IMG/VR virus record: IMGVR_UViG_3300045806_000151
Coordinates: 1-31,390 of that record
Direction: 5' to 3' (one strand)
DNA length: 31,390 nucleotides
DNA from: a virus
This document shows, piece after piece, positions 1 to 7,205 of the stretch (positions are counted from its first letter, which is position 1; the number at the start of each line of letters is the position of its first letter). The notes under the pieces are model-generated. The model did not search any database. It was not told the DNA's origin and saw nothing but the letters and a program-made list of their open reading frames with translations. A program made the position numbers and the translations under genes.

Positions 1-355
1 AAAAAAACAACCCGCTAAAGCAGAGGTCACTGCGCCGAAGGTTTGGGGTGTACTATGATCTCTGCTCCCTACGATTTTAGGGCGACTCACTGGTGTTTCT
101 ACTAATAATCTGGTGTTCTTACCATGCTGACTAGAAGCCTTTAACCTTTCAAGGATTGTAATATTCATAGGGTAAATCTCAATATTAATGTTACTTTTAA
201 TAAATATTATGATTAATTAAAACAAATAAATCAACATTTTAATAAATAAAATGATTATTTTTTGGGTAATGTTAATTTTTAGGTATAATTAATTGAAACA
301 TAAGAACAAAATATTAATTTCCCATAAGCAAGCCGGAATGCACAGGGATGGAAAG
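1..355. other. AT-rich left edge, no gene recognised
   Basis: No convincing gene is visible here. One plus-strand frame is open from the left edge to a TGA at 56-58 and would give an 18-residue tail ending in KVWGVL; it could be the end of a gene lying outside the window but is too short to identify. Positions 170-300 are very AT-rich, with many TTAAT and AATAAAT words, and look non-coding. No IS terminal inverted repeat could be placed upstream of the transposase remnant at 360. Confidence 0.4.
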
Positions 356-359
356 AGTC

Positions 360-645
360 ATGGGGAAAAGTATCAGAAGGGTCAGCAACTGGAAGGAGTA
401 AAACCGGGCTTTAGTCAACCGCGGTTCATTGACAGTCTGGATAGATGAAGGGGCCATCAAGCATTGGCTCCATCAGAGTCACTACGGGTGCCGGGGTAGA
501 GATTTTAAATTCAGCGATTTTGCCATTGAGACCGCGCTCATGCTGAAGGTCCTGTTCAAGCTACCGCTGAGAGCTTTAGAGGGATTTATTAACTCAATAT
601 TCTAACTGATGGAGGTGCCCTTGTGCTCTCCTCACTACAGCAGCT
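360..645 (+). pseudogene. IS5-family transposase, 5' remnant with two internal stops
   Basis: Reading from the ATG at 360 gives a typical N-terminus of an IS5/IS903-like DDE transposase, with segments such as SLTVWIDEGAIKHWL, GCRGRDFKFSDFAIETALML and LRALEGFINS. The frame is broken by TAA at 399-401 and TAA at 603-605. Homology ends near 645, before the first catalytic aspartate, where a VapC fragment begins on the other strand. The overlapping part resembles, but is clearly diverged from, the IS5-like transposase at the right edge (SPHYS here, SPDYS there), so they are different copies or relatives. It cannot encode an active transposase. Confidence 0.75.
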
Positions 646-876
646 CATTTGACTGGATCCAGTCTACAGATCGTAGACCTGGGACACGTTCAAATTCACG
701 TAAGTTGTTAGTCACTATAATCAAACCTTTAGAGCGAGCATGCCCTGCAATCATCTGGTCGTAAGGACCTATCATCGTACCTTTCCTAGCTAATTCAGCT
801 CTGAGTTGACCGCTATGCTGAGCTGCTGCATCATCGTAAGCGAGTACCTCAAGCCGTGCTGAGAAACCTTCTATAA
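635..876 (-). pseudogene. VapC-type PIN-domain toxin, C-terminal fragment
   Basis: Minus-strand translation gives the second half of a VapC ribonuclease. It has RLEVLAYDDAAAQHSGQLR, then GTMIGPYDQMIAGHA with the conserved G-P-D/Y-D active-site segment, then IIVTNNLREFERVPGL followed by DW. This is the standard VapC C-terminus. The N-terminal half, with the first catalytic aspartate (MLDTN region), is missing, and no VapB antitoxin gene is nearby. The upstream end abuts a recombinase fragment near 876 and the downstream end runs into the IS5 remnant. It is therefore a truncated, presumably inactive relic of a type II toxin-antitoxin locus. Confidence 0.65.
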
Positions 877-942
877 GCCAAGCTTGCTCGCGAATTTGGC
901 GTCAGTCGCGAGACCGTATACCAATACCTGAGAAAGGGTTGA
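877..942 (+). pseudogene. Serine recombinase C-terminal helix-turn-helix fragment
   Basis: About 21 codons end at TGA 940-942 and read KLAREFGVSRETVYQYLRKG. This matches the DNA-binding helix-turn-helix at the C-terminus of Tn3-type resolvases and invertases. The catalytic domain is absent: upstream sequence switches to the VapC fragment on the opposite strand. The intact resolvase at 13759 has a similar but distinct motif (IAREFHVTRQSVMRV). The fragment is short, so the call rests on the motif alone. Confidence 0.45.
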
Positions 943-1122
943 CTGAACAGCAACAAAGACCACTATAGGGCGCCTGATATCCTCGACCTGAAGGACCAGG
1001 CTTCACTATTGCTTGAAAATCTCAAGGATTTGGATTTAGACGATCAAGTTGATGCCTGTGAGGCGCTTCACAGTCAGGCTGATCGTTTGTATCAAAATCT
1101 TTCCAAATCCCTACTGGAGTAG
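939..1122 (+). pseudogene. Small gene upstream of the Rpn nuclease, apparently frameshifted
   Basis: A TTG at 939 overlaps the stop of the recombinase fragment and begins MTEQQQRPL before a TAG. In another frame, from about 946 to the TAG at 1120-1122, an open stretch continues with HYRAPDILDL, SLLLENLKDLDLDDQVDACE and ADRLYQNLSKSLLE. A single extra base near 965 would join the two. The second part reads like real protein (acidic, helical). It stops 3 bases before the Rpn start, which suggests the two were once translated together. I do not recognise a family. Alternatively the gene starts at a rare CTG (943) and is intact. Confidence 0.3.
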
Positions 1123-1125
1123 CTA

Positions 1126-2082
1126 GTGTCTAAAACAACTAAAAATAGGTCAACACCAGAAGACCCATCAATGCCTCACGATGGGGTATTCAAAAAATGT
1201 ATGAGCGACTTAATGGTCGCTGAGGATTTTTTGAGAGCCCACCTGCCAGCAGTGATTCAGCAGCAGCTGGATTTCACGACACTCAGCCTCTCCTCTGGCT
1301 CTTTTGTGGATGAGGATATAAAACAGTACTGTTCCGATATTGTGTATTCACTCAAAAGCACTCAGGGTGAAGATTGCTATATCTACTGCCTAGTGGAACA
1401 CCAAAGCAGTGATGACCCCCTAATGCCCTTTCGGCTATTGCGCTACAGTTTAGCTGTGATGCAGAAGCATCTCGATCAAGCGAAAAAGAGAGGCCAGGAA
1501 TCTAAGGTGGTTCCACTGGTAGTGCCGCTCTTATTTTATCACGGGCCCAAACAACCCTATCCCCATACCAACAAAATGCGCTTTGTCGACTGCTTTGAGA
1601 ACGTAGCGCTGGCTGAGCAGCTATACCATGGACCCTTCCCCTTAGTGGACATCACCGTCGTTCCAGACGAAGAGATACTCACTCATCGAAGCATTGCACT
1701 ACTAGAGGCGGTACTGAAACATATTTGGTCTAGAGACCTACTGGAAAAAGCGATTTTGCTAGCTCAGGCTTGGGCTATTGCCAACCCTACACGTGAATTA
1801 GCCAGGACTTTGATGTATTATATGTGGAGGATAGGAGAAGTTTCTGATGAGAATGCGCTTGTAGAGACTATCATCCGAGCAGTTCCTAGTTCGCAGGAGG
1901 ATGTGATGACCATTGCACAAAGATTTGAACAACGTGGTGAACAGCGTGGTGAACAGCGCGGCAGATTAGACGAGCGATTTGCCATCGCCAAAGGTATGTT
2001 AGCTGAAGGCGCCGATGAAAAATTTGTTAAAAGAGTCACTAAGCTCTCCGATGAAGATATGTCACAACTGCGCCTGCATTGA
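1126..2082 (+). CDS. Rpn-family recombination-promoting nuclease (YhgA-like, putative transposase_31)
   Basis: This 318-residue protein belongs to the Rpn/YhgA family of PD-(D/E)XK endonucleases, which raise RecA-independent recombination and are often annotated as transposases. The N-terminus has the family start (PHDGVFKKCMSDLMVAEDFL). The nuclease core follows at about residues 65-115, with CSDIVYSL and CLVEHQSSDDPLMPFRLLRY carrying the conserved D and E-x-Q. A PLLFYHGP strand comes next, then a helical second half. The C-terminus has the usual charged RGEQRGEQRG repeats, caused by a 12-base tandem repeat near 1930-1960. The GTG start is chosen because the reading frame and family alignment begin there; the preceding small frame ends 3 bases upstream. 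It looks intact amid decayed genes. Confidence 0.85.
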   Translation: MSKTTKNRSTPEDPSMPHDGVFKKCMSDLMVAEDFLRAHLPAVIQQQLDFTTLSLSSGSFVDEDIKQYCSDIVYSLKSTQGEDCYIYCLVEHQSSDDPLMPFRLLRYSLAVMQKHLDQAKKRGQESKVVPLVVPLLFYHGPKQPYPHTNKMRFVDCFENVALAEQLYHGPFPLVDITVVPDEEILTHRSIALLEAVLKHIWSRDLLEKAILLAQAWAIANPTRELARTLMYYMWRIGEVSDENALVETIIRAVPSSQEDVMTIAQRFEQRGEQRGEQRGRLDERFAIAKGMLAEGADEKFVKRVTKLSDEDMSQLRLH

Positions 2083-2089
2083 TAGCTGT

Positions 2090-2113
2090 TTGTATTGCTT
2101 AAAAAGCATACAA
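2090..2113 (+). terminator. Hairpin after the Rpn gene, possible terminator
   Basis: TTGTATTGCTT and AAGCATACAA form a stem with one bulge around an AAA loop, 8 bases after the Rpn stop. No strong T-run follows, so it would be a weak intrinsic terminator at best. Confidence 0.35.
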
Positions 2114-2171
2114 CACTGTTATCTCAGTAGAATCCAGCGTTAGGACGCTCTTTTCACAGAATTATCCCGTG

Positions 2172-2205
2172 AAACTGTAGATAACTTTTTTGTTTCCTAC
2201 AGTTT
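2172..2205. repeat. 9-bp perfect inverted repeat with 16-bp loop
   Basis: AAACTGTAG at 2172-2180 and CTACAGTTT at 2197-2205 are perfect inverted arms. The loop is T-rich. It lies between the Rpn gene and a TnpB remnant, so it may belong to the decayed IS605-type element. No function can be assigned. Confidence 0.4.
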
Positions 2206-2229
2206 TCTGACAATTAACCTGAGCAGAAC

Positions 2230-2466
2230 ACAAACCCAACCAGCCATAGCCAAAAGGCTTTCTAGCCCCACCCTTCGAGTGGCCGAGCAACGCTAGGCTA
2301 AAAACCAGGAGAACCATTAGGGGGCCGCTCCAAGCGCCGACAGCCGCTATCGGTGCGCCAATGGGAGTGTGAATGTGGGGTAGTCCACGATCGCGACCAT
2401 AACGCGGCTAAAATGATCGTCCAATTTGCTTTAGCTGAACCGTCAGGATATTGCGCGGTTGTTTAA
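2230..2466 (+). pseudogene. TnpB (IS200/IS605 OrfB) C-terminal remnant
   Basis: One frame gives QPLSVRQWECECGVVHDRD followed by HNAAKMIVQFAL and ends at TAA 2464-2466. This is the zinc-ribbon and final catalytic-aspartate region (C-E-C-G ... H-D-R-D-x-N-A-A) of TnpB, the RNA-guided nuclease of IS605 elements. Upstream, another frame around 2235-2290 reads AIAKRLSSPTLRV, resembling the preceding TnpB segment, so at least one frameshift and one stop separate the parts. The first C-x2-C pair of the ribbon is lost. It is inactive as it stands. Confidence 0.65.
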
Positions 2467-2475
2467 AGTGTTCCC

Positions 2476-2508
2476 CTGTAGCGATATGACTCAGCGGTCA
2501 TGCTACAG
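2476..2508 (+). repeat. Hairpin downstream of the TnpB remnant
   Basis: CTGTAGC at 2476-2482 pairs with GCTACAG at 2502-2508, and an inner ATGAC pairs with GTCAT. Sub-terminal hairpins of this kind are typical of IS200/IS605 ends, so this may be part of the element's right end. The assignment is by position only. Confidence 0.35.
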
Positions 2509-2548
2509 CGAGAGGATCTGGTATTCCGCTAGATTGGGTCGCAAGATG

Positions 2549-2584
2549 CCCCCACTAGAATTGATTTATCAATTTAGGGGTGGG
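2549..2584 (-). terminator. Palindromic hairpin at the recT stop
   Basis: AATTGAT at 2559-2565 and ATCAATT at 2568-2574 are perfect arms around TT, flanked by CCCC and GGGG runs that extend the stem imperfectly. The TAA of recT lies inside it. It could end transcription of the leftward recE-recT operon, although no clean U-run follows on the minus strand. It might instead belong to an IS605-type end. Confidence 0.4.
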
Positions 2585-3347
2585 AGTATGTCACCACATC
2601 ACGCAGCCGTGGGCGCGTATTCGCGATGGGTCGCTCTGTACCGGTTTTTTTTTGCAAAGTGGGTTCGTAGCCAGACTCAAGCAAAGAAAACAATTCTGAG
2701 GCACAAGGAAGGCGTTTTGCCAGTCGATGCAAGACTGTCTTGATCGCCATGCGGTCGAACCACAGCACCCATGGGCTGGCAGCATAGGTAGCACTTTTCA
2801 CCATATCTCTCACCTTTTCTACCTCAGATCGTGTCATCACTTCAACCATCAGTTCACCACTAACCAGTCTAGCAAAAGCGTATACCAGGCGAATATCCCC
2901 ACGGTTTTCAAACGCCGGACGATGCTCGATATGTTCGCCATTTTCGTTGACCCAATAATCAAACTTGTCGCCTGTATACACCACCTTGCCGGTGATGTTT
3001 GCTACTTGACCGGATTGACGTGCTCGTTTCAGGACGCCATCAACCATTGGGAGATACTGAGCTTTTTTTTCGAACTGTCCGGTACTGCGGTTCTTAGCGC
3101 TGTAAACCACCATCGTCGCTTCGCGTCCGTCAGGCATCAGGCCATCGCGAGCACAACGATTCAAAGACATCACTAAAGACTGCCTGTCAGCGTTGCGTAG
3201 TTCAGGATCAATCACCAACGCCGCTGCAGCGGTACGGATAAATTGCTCAACCGTAACATGATCCGGCAAAAGTGCGGCAATACCTTGCTGGGTTAACGCT
3301 GAAGATAAATCGGCATGAATACTTTCCAGGGTGGCTATCTGACTCAT
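2574..3347 (-). CDS. recT: RecT-type single-strand annealing protein
   Basis: This 257-residue protein is a RecT/RedB-family annealing protein, which coats ssDNA and pairs complementary strands in phage recombination with its partner exonuclease. The diagnostic core is clear: ALVIDPELRNADRQSLVMSL, then CARDGLMPDGREATMVVYS, then QYLPMVDGVLKRARQSG and YVFAR/LV-type strands. Length is close to E. coli RecT (269). Its start overlaps the recE stop by four bases (ATGA), so the two are translationally coupled. The last 25 or so residues (after SGYEPTLQ) do not look like the family, and an A9 run in the coding strand near 2646 makes a frame slip there plausible. The DNA-binding core is complete. Confidence 0.88.
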   Translation of the reverse strand: MSQIATLESIHADLSSALTQQGIAALLPDHVTVEQFIRTAAAALVIDPELRNADRQSLVMSLNRCARDGLMPDGREATMVVYSAKNRSTGQFEKKAQYLPMVDGVLKRARQSGQVANITGKVVYTGDKFDYWVNENGEHIEHRPAFENRGDIRLVYAFARLVSGELMVEVMTRSEVEKVRDMVKSATYAASPWVLWFDRMAIKTVLHRLAKRLPCASELFSLLESGYEPTLQKKTGTERPIANTRPRLRDVVTYSHP

Positions 3348-5101
3348 GCTATCTGTTCTCCGAATAGATCACCCTCACAGCGCTTTTTATCCGACCGGCG
3401 CGCCCACCAAGGTCGAGTGATGGTAGCCATGCTTGCTGCAACGCCTTCTCGCGCGGATTTTTCTAGCAGAGTGATGGATTCTCTTACCTGCAACAGTCCC
3501 TCTTTAGCATCCACCTCATCCAACATGCCAAGCAGCACAGGGTGACGTCCACACTCCTGTGTTTTGGTGATAGCACAGAAAGCAAAATCCACCTCCATAC
3601 CGAAAACAAGACCAACCACCGTGCTGTAGAAGGCGGCTTGAACATGGTAGCCGTATTTCTCTACGGATTTCCCAAAATCATGAATATCGTTGGTGGTTTT
3701 GATATCTAGCAGAAACGGCGCTCCACCAAACTCCCCCAGCCAGTCCGGGCGTACTTTAAGCAGGACGCCACCTTCGGTACGGTAAAATATCGACAGCTCG
3801 GCAATCCCATTTTGCAGCAGTTCAGACACGGTTGGGTGAGCCAGGGCAGAATCACGCATCAGACACACTTTGGCATAGTCGTCTGCCTTGATGGACATCG
3901 AACCATCCCCAGCACACTTCGCCTCGAATACCGCCAATTCTTCCTTGCCCTCTTTGGTGCGCAAATTTACGGCAGGCGCACTGACAAATTCACTGTGAAA
4001 CCGTCCTGGCTCCAGGATTGCAGTATGCACTGCTGTGCCGAACGAGAGTACAGAAGAATCCTTCTCACAACGTGGTGCTCGTTTGTACCATTCCAACGCC
4101 GCTGGCCCGCTAGATTGCACAAGACGAATTTGCGTGCTTGAATAGCCATCGCAAGCGTGGTAGGTCGCATTATTTAAGCCTGCGATCGTTAGGCTTCCGC
4201 CATTCGTAATTTCAGACAGTCGCTGATTAAGCGCATCAATTGTCAGATCACTACCGTTGAACTTGTTCTCAATTAAACCATTGACGGGCGGATAGTTTGA
4301 AAGAAAATCCAACGTCTGCTCGCTAACCTGAACTTGATCACCAGGGGCGTTCATTGAATCATTAGGCGCTAAATAGCTATTTAACGAATTAGCGCTTTTT
4401 AAATCATTCTGGATCGTAGAGGTTTGCATTTCTGATCGATTGATTACTTTTTCATCTCCATTTGATTGCGCTAATTCACCTGAGTGCGCTAAATCGCTTA
4501 GTAGCGAATTAGCGCAACTGGTCAGGGTGGAACCAGCATCAAAGCTGGTTTTTCCTTGTTGTTTATTCTGTTTGTTGGCTACCGATGAATTCTCGCCTAC
4601 CACACTATTCACATATTTACCCACTGTTTCAGTGGATAAGTCTCCGCGATAGAGGTGAAGAGCCAATGTTTGCACCTCGGCTAGGCAAATAGCTTTTGGC
4701 ATTCCAGCCATTGCTTCGGTGACTTGACGTCGCAAAGGCAGATATTCGGCATACACCTCTGGCTCGTCTTCAGGGCAGGCTAGCAGATCGTCTGCATCAC
4801 GACGTTCTTCAGAATCGTACTCATCTTGCTCACCAAAAATCGCCAGAAGGGCACAATACTGGTCGATAGCCTGTACGTTCAACTGAACCTTAGTTTTCTG
4901 ATAGTATTCGTCTTCGGATATTTCATCCAAGCGAGGCACCTTGTACATCATGCAGCACGCTGGATCTTGCTCTGACAATACTGCCAATGCCTTTAACTTC
5001 GCCGCATGTTTAGTCTCAGACGCTACAAAAGACGAAAAAGTTTTGTAACCATCCGGGTGCAAGGTTTTCTGTGAAACGTACATTACTTTGAAGTATTTCA
5101 T
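3344..5101 (-). CDS. recE: RecE-like exodeoxyribonuclease VIII
   Basis: The C-terminal 290 residues form a PD-(D/E)XK exonuclease of the RecE type: ATYHACDGYSSTQIRLV, VLSFGTAVHTAILEP, NLRTKEGKEEL, then the catalytic VRPDWLGE and FLLDIKTTND segments, then EKYGYHVQAAFYS. RecE degrades the 5' strand of dsDNA ends so that RecT can anneal the 3' tail. The protein is 585 residues, shorter than E. coli RecE (866). The N-terminal part (MKYFKVMYVSQKTLHPDGY) matches the RecE N-terminal region. A low-complexity linker at roughly 170-300 contains two in-frame copies of a palindromic repeat (ANSLNSYLA and ANSLLSDLA). The start ATG overlaps the stop of a 43-codon gene and is preceded by GGAGG. Confidence 0.88.
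   Translation of the reverse strand: MKYFKVMYVSQKTLHPDGYKTFSSFVASETKHAAKLKALAVLSEQDPACCMMYKVPRLDEISEDEYYQKTKVQLNVQAIDQYCALLAIFGEQDEYDSEERRDADDLLACPEDEPEVYAEYLPLRRQVTEAMAGMPKAICLAEVQTLALHLYRGDLSTETVGKYVNSVVGENSSVANKQNKQQGKTSFDAGSTLTSCANSLLSDLAHSGELAQSNGDEKVINRSEMQTSTIQNDLKSANSLNSYLAPNDSMNAPGDQVQVSEQTLDFLSNYPPVNGLIENKFNGSDLTIDALNQRLSEITNGGSLTIAGLNNATYHACDGYSSTQIRLVQSSGPAALEWYKRAPRCEKDSSVLSFGTAVHTAILEPGRFHSEFVSAPAVNLRTKEGKEELAVFEAKCAGDGSMSIKADDYAKVCLMRDSALAHPTVSELLQNGIAELSIFYRTEGGVLLKVRPDWLGEFGGAPFLLDIKTTNDIHDFGKSVEKYGYHVQAAFYSTVVGLVFGMEVDFAFCAITKTQECGRHPVLLGMLDEVDAKEGLLQVRESITLLEKSAREGVAASMATITRPWWARRSDKKRCEGDLFGEQIA
4366..4395. repeat. Palindromic repeat copy 1, in frame within recE
   Basis: A 30-bp element has outer arms GCGCTAA / TTAGCGC and an inner perfect palindrome AAATAGCTATTT. 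A 26-bp core (4367-4392) is repeated identically at 19493-19518, between two phage head genes. In recE it encodes ANSLNSYLA in a low-complexity linker. Confidence 0.8.
4487..4516. repeat. Palindromic repeat copy 2, in frame within recE
   Basis: This 30-bp sequence has the same outer arms GCGCTAAAT / GAATTAGCGC as copy 1 and matches it at 24 of 30 positions by eye. It is read in the same recE frame and encodes ANSLLSDLA. A further GCGCTAATTC half-element lies just upstream at about 4468. Confidence 0.7.
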
Positions 5102-5229
5102 GCTGCACCTCCGAGATTCAGGAGGCGAACGCGCTGACGGGGGGTAAGATTGTGCGATATACGAGCAAACAGCACCAGTAACAAAGGCTGTGCTTCACAA
5201 ACAGGTACACGAAAGGTAAACTTTTTCAC
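5098..5229 (-). CDS. Small 43-residue protein coupled to recE
   Basis: A GTG start at 5229 is preceded by a good Shine-Dalgarno (TTAGGAG, 7 bases away). The frame runs 43 codons and ends in TGA overlapping the ATG of recE (ATGA). The product begins MKKFTFRVPVCEAQPLLLV and ends RLLNLGGAA. It has a hydrophobic middle (PLLLVLFARI) and a basic C-terminal half (TPRQRVRLL). I do not recognise a family. The ribosome site and the exact stop-start overlap with recE argue that it is real and translated with recE-recT. The GGAGG inside its last codons serves as the recE ribosome site. A longer frame without a start extends upstream. Confidence 0.55.
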   Translation of the reverse strand: MKKFTFRVPVCEAQPLLLVLFARISHNLTPRQRVRLLNLGGAA

Positions 5230-5305
5230 AGTCCGACTCCTAAGTTGGTTTAGGTTTTGGATTAGCTCTGCATCGGCGTTGTCGCGTCGATCCAGAGCGC
5301 TAATT

Positions 5306-6229
5306 TTACTTCATTTTTGCTATTTCTTTTGCTTTGAGTACAAAATTAGCAGGATAAGAAATGTTTAGTTCTTCAATCAAAGACAAGAAGACAGAAGCCT
5401 CAGAAGAAGAAGCTTCATCTGCCTCTATTTTTTCCGATAAATAGTCAACAACCTTATAGCGGTCATCAACTTTATTATCATTTTTGTTATAAGATTCACT
5501 ACACAACATTTTGAACGTAACTTTATCTTCTGGTTGATAGCTTCTTCCTTTTCTACTAATAGTGAAGCCATCCTTGAATCCATCTTTAATCAACCACAAT
5601 CCATTAGATTTTTTTACTATACTTTTTATAGGATTAATCAAAACTATATTTTTGAACACCTCGAACCTTGAGAATTTTTTAAAGTCAGTCCCTAGCATCA
5701 AACACAAATCGCTTAATGAAGTAGAATAATCTATGGATTTAAATCTACTAATAAGTTCTAAAATTCTTTTTTCATAAGAACCTTTAAAAGATAATAATAA
5801 CCTTAGATCGATTTCAGAAAATCCTTTTGAATAATCAAGCATATACGAAGCAGCTTGTTTCGTTACGGAAATTCTCAAGACACCATCTTCAAACGAGGCA
5901 TAACTGCAAAGTGCCACTTTTTCAAAAGAACGTGTTTCATCATTTTTTATTTCAGCAAAGCGCGCCATGATAGAAGTTGTCGCGCAATCAAGAGCTCCAT
6001 ATATCCCTTGACGCGTCATAGAGAAATGTTCACACAATTCATTAGTTTGAAAAATAAAATTGGTGGGTATGTCATCGTCATCGGGTTTAAAATGCTTTTT
6101 AGCTGCTTCCTTTTTCAGTCCCAGCATCATTAAGCTAAGTAAATCTTGCTCTCTTGGAGAAAGCTTCATCCTAGCAGCAATGAAATGGTGCGATTTTTTA
6201 ACCGATAACATACAAACCATCGTTAACAT
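5306..6229 (-). CDS. repA: Plasmid replication initiator, Rep_3 (RepB/RepE-like) type
   Basis: The 307-residue product has two-winged-helix initiator architecture. The N-terminal helix-turn-helix region includes KLSPREQDLLSLMML and TNELCEHFSMTRQGIYGAL. The second wing has the signature of this superfamily: GSYEKRILELISRFKSIDYS, then LSDLCLMLGTDF and FSRFEVFKNIVLINPIKSI. Such proteins bind iterons and open the origin with DnaA. The iterons and DnaA boxes lie about 590-770 bases upstream of its start. Several ATGs (6229, 6220, 6211) could be the start; none has a clear ribosome site. The C-terminal tail (residues 250 on) is acidic. The coding sequence is more AT-rich than the neighbouring recE. 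Confidence 0.78.
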   Translation of the reverse strand: MLTMVCMLSVKKSHHFIAARMKLSPREQDLLSLMMLGLKKEAAKKHFKPDDDDIPTNFIFQTNELCEHFSMTRQGIYGALDCATTSIMARFAEIKNDETRSFEKVALCSYASFEDGVLRISVTKQAASYMLDYSKGFSEIDLRLLLSFKGSYEKRILELISRFKSIDYSTSLSDLCLMLGTDFKKFSRFEVFKNIVLINPIKSIVKKSNGLWLIKDGFKDGFTISRKGRSYQPEDKVTFKMLCSESYNKNDNKVDDRYKVVDYLSEKIEADEASSSEASVFLSLIEELNISYPANFVLKAKEIAKMK

Positions 6230-6503
6230 TACAATACGCCACTATTTTATAAAACAAACAATGGTCCGTCAAGTGTTTTCTGAGTCGCCACTTTTGCGGT
6301 TAGCCACCCAGCTTGTACCCTTCAGAGAGCGGATCTTCTAAAAAAATCAAGGTTCCACAGGGAAAATGGACCCTATTCCACATTAATCCTAGATAGAAAT
6401 TCCTCCCTGAAGCGCCCCCTGAAAGGTAAAAACTAGTCGGGGCAACAAGAAAACTAGGTGGTGTCAAAGTGAGCGCATCACTTCAAGATTCCGGATCAAA
6501 CCC
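6230..6503. other. Intergenic leader of repA, nothing identified
   Basis: This stretch separates the initiator gene from the left copy of the 204-bp repeat. It includes an AT-rich block next to the repA start (6235-6260) that could hold its promoter. A short open frame ends VPFRERIF at 6341, but nothing about it looks like a conserved protein. No RNA gene or IS end was recognised. Confidence 0.4.
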
Positions 6504-6707
6504 AAATTCACCCAGAAGCCCACAGAAAGCTCTGTGAGCGAATTTTTCCTAGAAATGCGTGAGGATAGGCCCACGATACACAACGCGCCTCCAGTGGCTT
6601 TGCATGGCGCCTCAGGGCCATTAATCCTAATGGCTCCCTTAAATATTTGAGAAATGACTTTGAAGTGATCAAGGAGACCATCAAAAAAAACCAGTGAGTT
6701 TCAATGA
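6504..6707. repeat. Left copy of a 204-bp direct repeat flanking the origin
   Basis: Aligned with 7059-7262 at a constant offset of 555 bases, the two copies differ at about seven positions (about 97% identity by eye). Together they bracket the iteron array and DnaA boxes. This copy carries the same short open frame as the right copy (from KPKFTQKPTES onward) but lacks its ATG. Four of the differences change amino acids only conservatively or not at all in that frame. Confidence 0.85.
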
Positions 6708-6786
6708 TCAACACAAAATTGGTTCCGAATTGCTGGAATCTGTGACGGGCCATCCTCAAAAGCCTCTGAGAAATTCTGCTGCTAGC

Positions 6787-6795
6787 TGTGGATAA
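6787..6795 (-). promoter_or_regulatory. DnaA box, consensus
   Basis: TGTGGATAA is the exact reverse complement of the consensus DnaA box TTATCCACA. It lies 23 bases before the first iteron. Confidence 0.75.
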
Positions 6796-6818
6796 ATGCC
6801 CTGGAAAGGTAAGTACAG

Positions 6819-6900
6819 GTAGGTGTATGAGTAAAGTTTAAGTAGGTGTATGAGTAAAGTTTAAGTAGGTGTATGAGTAAAGTTTAAGTAGGTGTATGAG
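6819..6900 (+). repeat. Iterons: three full and one partial 23-bp direct repeats
   Basis: Identical units starting GTAGGTGTATGAGTAAAG begin at 6819, 6842, 6865 and 6888, a constant spacing of 23 bases. The fourth keeps only the first 13 bases. Short tandem units next to a DnaA box and an AT-rich zone, beside a Rep_3 initiator gene, fit Rep-binding iterons. The absence of variable spacers rules out a CRISPR array. Confidence 0.88.
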
Positions 6901-6998
6901 GTTTCAAGCTATTGATTTGTATAATAAAAAAACACCCCTTTACTTTCTTTAGTTTCTTTTAGTTTTTTTACATATATTTATTACTTAGAATCTTGAAC

Positions 6999-7007
6999 TG
7001 TGAATAA
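6999..7007 (-). promoter_or_regulatory. Second DnaA-box-like site
   Basis: TGTGAATAA differs from the consensus (TGTGGATAA) at one base and is a recognised functional variant. It lies on the far side of the AT-rich zone. Confidence 0.5.
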
Positions 7008-7019
7008 CTTTCCATTCCC

Positions 7020-7205
7020 ATGACTAGTCCTCACCCTAACCGCAAGTTCGTTAAACCAAAATTCACCCAGAAGCCCACAGAAAGCTCTGTGAGCGAATTT
7101 TTCCTAGAAATGCGTGAAGATAAGCCCACGATACACAACGTGCCTCCAGTAGCTTTGCATGGCGCCTCAGGGCCATTAATCCTAATGGCTCCCTTAAATC
7201 TTTGA
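7020..7205 (+). CDS. Possible small 61-residue protein beside the origin
   Basis: An ATG at 7020 opens a 61-codon frame beginning MTSPHPNRKFVKPKF and ending LILMAPLNL. Most of it lies in the right copy of the 204-bp repeat. The left copy preserves the same frame with only conservative or silent changes (R/K, A/V, I/L), a weak sign of coding. There is no clear Shine-Dalgarno and no family match that I recognise. It could instead be a non-coding repeat with a chance frame. Confidence 0.3.
   Translation: MTSPHPNRKFVKPKFTQKPTESSVSEFFLEMREDKPTIHNVPPVALHGASGPLILMAPLNL

Larger units (their letters stand above)
6780..7010. other. oriV: Putative iteron-type plasmid replication origin
   Basis: In order, the segment contains a consensus DnaA box (6787-6795), four directly repeated iterons (6819-6900), a very AT-rich stretch with repeated TTTAGTTT/TTTCTTTT words (6920-6990) suited to strand opening, and a second DnaA-box-like site (6999-7007). 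This is the standard order of a Rep_3 iteron origin. The initiator gene lies about 550 bases to the left and the ParA/ParG genes about 430 bases to the right. Confidence 0.75.

Noticed and set aside
2459-2743. Plus-strand 94-codon frame
   Set aside because: It crosses the TnpB remnant end, the hairpins and antisense recT, and has no protein-like features.
6819-6900. Tandem repeats considered as a CRISPR array
   Set aside because: The units follow each other without variable spacers, and the context (DnaA boxes, Rep gene) fits iterons. No cas gene is present.
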